NCBI GenBank assembly: GCA_900554255.1
Contig: USGN01000055.1
Coordinates: 1-7,651 of the forward strand
Length of the DNA stretch: 7,651 bases
Direction: 5' to 3'
Origin: an uncultured Collinsella sp.
GTDB lineage: Bacteria; Actinomycetota; Coriobacteriia; Coriobacteriales; Coriobacteriaceae
Within the stretch, counting starts at the first letter, position 1, and each line of letters opens with the position of its first letter. Of this stretch, positions 5,684 through 7,651 are shown one piece after another. Position numbers and translations under genes: made by a program. Under the pieces are notes generated by a model that was given only the letters and a program-made list of their open reading frames with translations, made no database searches and was not told where the DNA came from.

Positions 5684-7564
5684 CTAGGCAGCCTGAACAG
5701 CGGGCTGGTCCTCGTCGATAAAGAAGCGCTTGTACCACACCAAGAACACGAGCGGCGTATAGATCTTGCGCTGGAAATCGCCCTTGCCCGCAAAGTGCAG
5801 ATCGAGCAGGTGCATGAGCTCGTCGGTATCGAAGAACTCGCTTGCCCACGGCGCGGTGAAGTACTCCTTGACATAGTCGTACCACTTTTGCTCGCGCAGC
5901 CAGTAGACAATCGGCACCGGGAAGCCCACCTTGGGACGGGTGGCCCACTCATCGGGCAGCGACTTGTTGGCAGCGTGGCGGAGTACCTGTTTGTTGCCGT
6001 TCTCGTTGATGCGGTAGCGGTCGGGAATGTGCTCGGCGAACTCCATGACTTTGCGGTCCAGGAAGGGCACGCGCAGCTCCAGCGAGTGCGCCATGCACAT
6101 CTTGTCGGCCTTGAGCAGAATGTCGCCCGGGAGCCACATGTTCATGTCCAGGTACTGCTTCTTGACCAGCTCGGGCTGACCCTTCACGCGCGCATAGATG
6201 GGAGCGGCAAGCTCGAAGGCGCCATCGCCGGTGTTGTACTCGGGCTTGAGCACGCCGTCGACCTCGCGCTCCGGCCATACCAGAGCCTGTCCCAGGAACG
6301 ACTTCTCGGGGATCTCGGCACCCTTGACCAGGAAGTTATGTCCCTTGAAGTACGGCATATGCAGCGCCAGGTTACCAAGCGCGCGGCGGATGGGCAGCGG
6401 CACCATCCTTTTGTACTTGCGCACCGGGACCGTATCCTCGTAGTAGGCGTAGCCGCCAAAGAGCTCGTCGGCGCCTTCGCCCGAAAGCACGACGGTAACG
6501 TCCTTGCGGGCCATCTCGGCCAAGAACCACAGCGGCACGGAAGACAGGTTGGACTGCGGCTCGTCCATGTGATACTGGATGTCCTCGAGCGCACCGAAGA
6601 ACTCGTCGGCGGTAATCATCTTGCGAACGTTCTCGACGCCGAGCTTATCGGAAAGCTCCTTGGCGTAGTTGGTCTCGTTGAAGTTCTTGTAGTCAAAGCC
6701 CACCGAGAAGGTCTTGTCGGGCATGAGGCAAGCGGCGATGTAGCTGGAGTCGACGCCACCGGAGAGGAACGACGCGACCTTGACGTCGGCGATGCGATGG
6801 GCCTCGACGCTCTCGTGCACGACCTCGTCCAGCTCGTCGACGTACTCCTCGAACGGCTTCTCGACGGCAGAGTAATCGCAATCCCAGTAGCGCTCGATGT
6901 TCATCTTGCCGGTCGGGATATCGACGGTAAAGTAGTGCGCCGGCGGCAGCTTGTAGACACCCTCGAAGAAGGTCTCCTCGGTTGCCGAATACTGCAGCGT
7001 CATGTACGGACGCAGGGCCTTTTTGTTGACCGCCTTGTGGAAGTGCGGGTAGTCCAGGAAGCTCTTGATCTCAGAACCAAAGAGCACGCCCGGAGCGCCG
7101 TCGCCCGCATCGGCCATGGGATAGTAGTAAAGCGGCTTGATGCCAAAGATGTCGCGGGCGCCAAAAAGCTTGTTCTTCTTTTTGTCCCAGATGACGAAGG
7201 CGTACATACCGCGCAAGCGATCGAGTACGGCCTCGCCCCACTCCTCGTAGCCGTGCAGGAGGCTCTCGGTGTCGGCGCCGCAGTGGAACTTGTAGCCCTT
7301 GGCCTCGAGCTCGGAACGGAGTTCTTGGAAGTTGTAGATCTCGCCGTTGAAGACAATGACGACGCTACCGTCCTCGTTGGCCATGGGTTGGGCGCCAGCC
7401 TCGGTCAGGTCGAGGATCGACAGGCGGCGGAAGCCCAGGGCAACGCGGCCGTCGATAAACTGACCGCCCATGTCGGGACCGCGATGGACGATGCGGTCCA
7501 TCATCTTGGTGAGCACCTCGGATTGGTTATCCGTCCCACCGACAAAACCGACAAAACCGCACAT
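5684..7564 (-). CDS. asnB: Glutamine-hydrolysing asparagine synthetase (AsnB family)
   Basis: This 626-residue enzyme has two domains. The N-terminal class II glutamine amidotransferase begins MCGFVGFVGG; after Met removal C2 is the nucleophile that takes ammonia from glutamine. RGPD (28-31), FRRLSILDL (45-53), NGEIYN (73-78) and GADTE (96-100) complete that site. The C-terminal ATP-dependent synthetase carries the PP-loop SGGVDSS (268-274), SGEGADELFGGY (361-372) and LELRVPFLDRKVMEFA (495-510). The family makes asparagine from aspartate, ATP and glutamine. The length matches the long type (Bacillus subtilis AsnB, Corynebacterium LtsA) rather than the roughly 554-residue Escherichia coli AsnB, and some long members amidate peptidoglycan precursors. 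The ATG start is fixed by MCG and by GAGGGG 7 bases upstream. It forms its own unit, with a terminator before murE. Confidence 0.95.
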   Translation of the reverse strand: MCGFVGFVGGTDNQSEVLTKMMDRIVHRGPDMGGQFIDGRVALGFRRLSILDLTEAGAQPMANEDGSVVIVFNGEIYNFQELRSELEAKGYKFHCGADTESLLHGYEEWGEAVLDRLRGMYAFVIWDKKKNKLFGARDIFGIKPLYYYPMADAGDGAPGVLFGSEIKSFLDYPHFHKAVNKKALRPYMTLQYSATEETFFEGVYKLPPAHYFTVDIPTGKMNIERYWDCDYSAVEKPFEEYVDELDEVVHESVEAHRIADVKVASFLSGGVDSSYIAACLMPDKTFSVGFDYKNFNETNYAKELSDKLGVENVRKMITADEFFGALEDIQYHMDEPQSNLSSVPLWFLAEMARKDVTVVLSGEGADELFGGYAYYEDTVPVRKYKRMVPLPIRRALGNLALHMPYFKGHNFLVKGAEIPEKSFLGQALVWPEREVDGVLKPEYNTGDGAFELAAPIYARVKGQPELVKKQYLDMNMWLPGDILLKADKMCMAHSLELRVPFLDRKVMEFAEHIPDRYRINENGNKQVLRHAANKSLPDEWATRPKVGFPVPIVYWLREQKWYDYVKEYFTAPWASEFFDTDELMHLLDLHFAGKGDFQRKIYTPLVFLVWYKRFFIDEDQPAVQAA

Positions 7565-7615
7565 ATACTATCCCCTCTGCTGTTGCTGGGCATCAAATCG
7601 AATCAGTAGCTTTTG

Positions 7616-7621
7616 AGTATA
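7616..7621 (-). promoter_or_regulatory. Putative asnB -10 box
   Basis: On the minus strand TATACT (7621-7616) matches the TATAAT consensus at 5 of 6 positions and lies 51 bases upstream of the asnB ATG, leaving a leader of about 45 bases. No convincing -35 box is found 16-18 bases further upstream, so the call rests on the -10 alone. The leader holds the Shine-Dalgarno GAGGGG and no evident hairpin. Confidence 0.4.
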
Positions 7622-7651
7622 CCCGAGGGCGTAAAGAGGGGCGGAATGTTC

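Noticed and set aside
7543..7562. Tandem CCGACAAAA repeat at the start of asnB
   Set aside because: It simply encodes the GFVGFVG of the conserved amidotransferase N-terminus and is not a separate repeat element.
5795..7609. A 604-codon plus-strand open frame opposite asnB, with similar long ones at 11-1186, 2967-4277 and 4088-5491
   Set aside because: Each mirrors a conserved minus-strand gene. The translations are His-, Arg- and Val-rich in the way typical of antisense reading, and none resembles a known family.
7643..7651. GAACATTCC at the window edge on the minus strand, resembling half of a LexA-type or other operator
   Set aside because: Only one half-site fits, the flank is cut off by the window end, and asnB has no known link to DNA damage control.

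Overview
The window is about 60% G+C by eye. It carries seven protein-coding genes, all on the minus strand, so transcription runs from high to low coordinates. All seven are chromosomal housekeeping genes. The high G+C, GC-rich third codon positions, good Shine-Dalgarno sites and this gene set suggest an actinobacterium, most likely of class Coriobacteriia (Collinsella-like). That placement is inference from composition and protein flavour; no rRNA or other marker is present. I see no tRNA, CRISPR array, transposase, phage gene or attachment site, and no stretch over 300 bases lacks a gene.

Layout in transcription order: (1) 7651-5684: a probable promoter, then asnB, a 626-residue glutamine-dependent asparagine synthetase-type enzyme ending in a strong intrinsic terminator (5634-5658). 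(2) 5635-4010: a likely promoter, then murE, which adds the third amino acid of the peptidoglycan stem. (3) 4009-2937: a hairpin-bearing gap, a HAD-IIB phosphatase of unknown substrate, then murI (glutamate racemase). (4) 2055-1273: a hairpin at the end of murI, then rph (RNase PH), closed by a palindrome that looks like a terminator. (5) 1272-41: a 140-base gap, then rdgB (XTP/dITP diphosphatase) and dtd (D-aminoacyl-tRNA deacylase), which are tightly coupled, ending in a perfect 12-bp hairpin.

The genes fall into two themes. murI makes D-glutamate and murE extends the UDP-MurNAc peptide; asnB could supply asparagine or, as known for some long AsnB homologues, amidate cell-wall peptides. rph, rdgB and dtd look after RNA and nucleotide quality: tRNA 3' trimming, removal of deaminated purine nucleotides, and removal of D-amino acids from tRNA. 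An organism making D-Glu and D-Ala in bulk benefits from Dtd.

No clearly new system is present. The points most worth checking are the MurE substrate pocket, which lacks the meso-diaminopimelate arginine; the possible peptidoglycan-amidating role of the long AsnB; the hairpins placed at stop codons; and a short motif shared by two intergenic gaps that may belong to a dispersed repeat.
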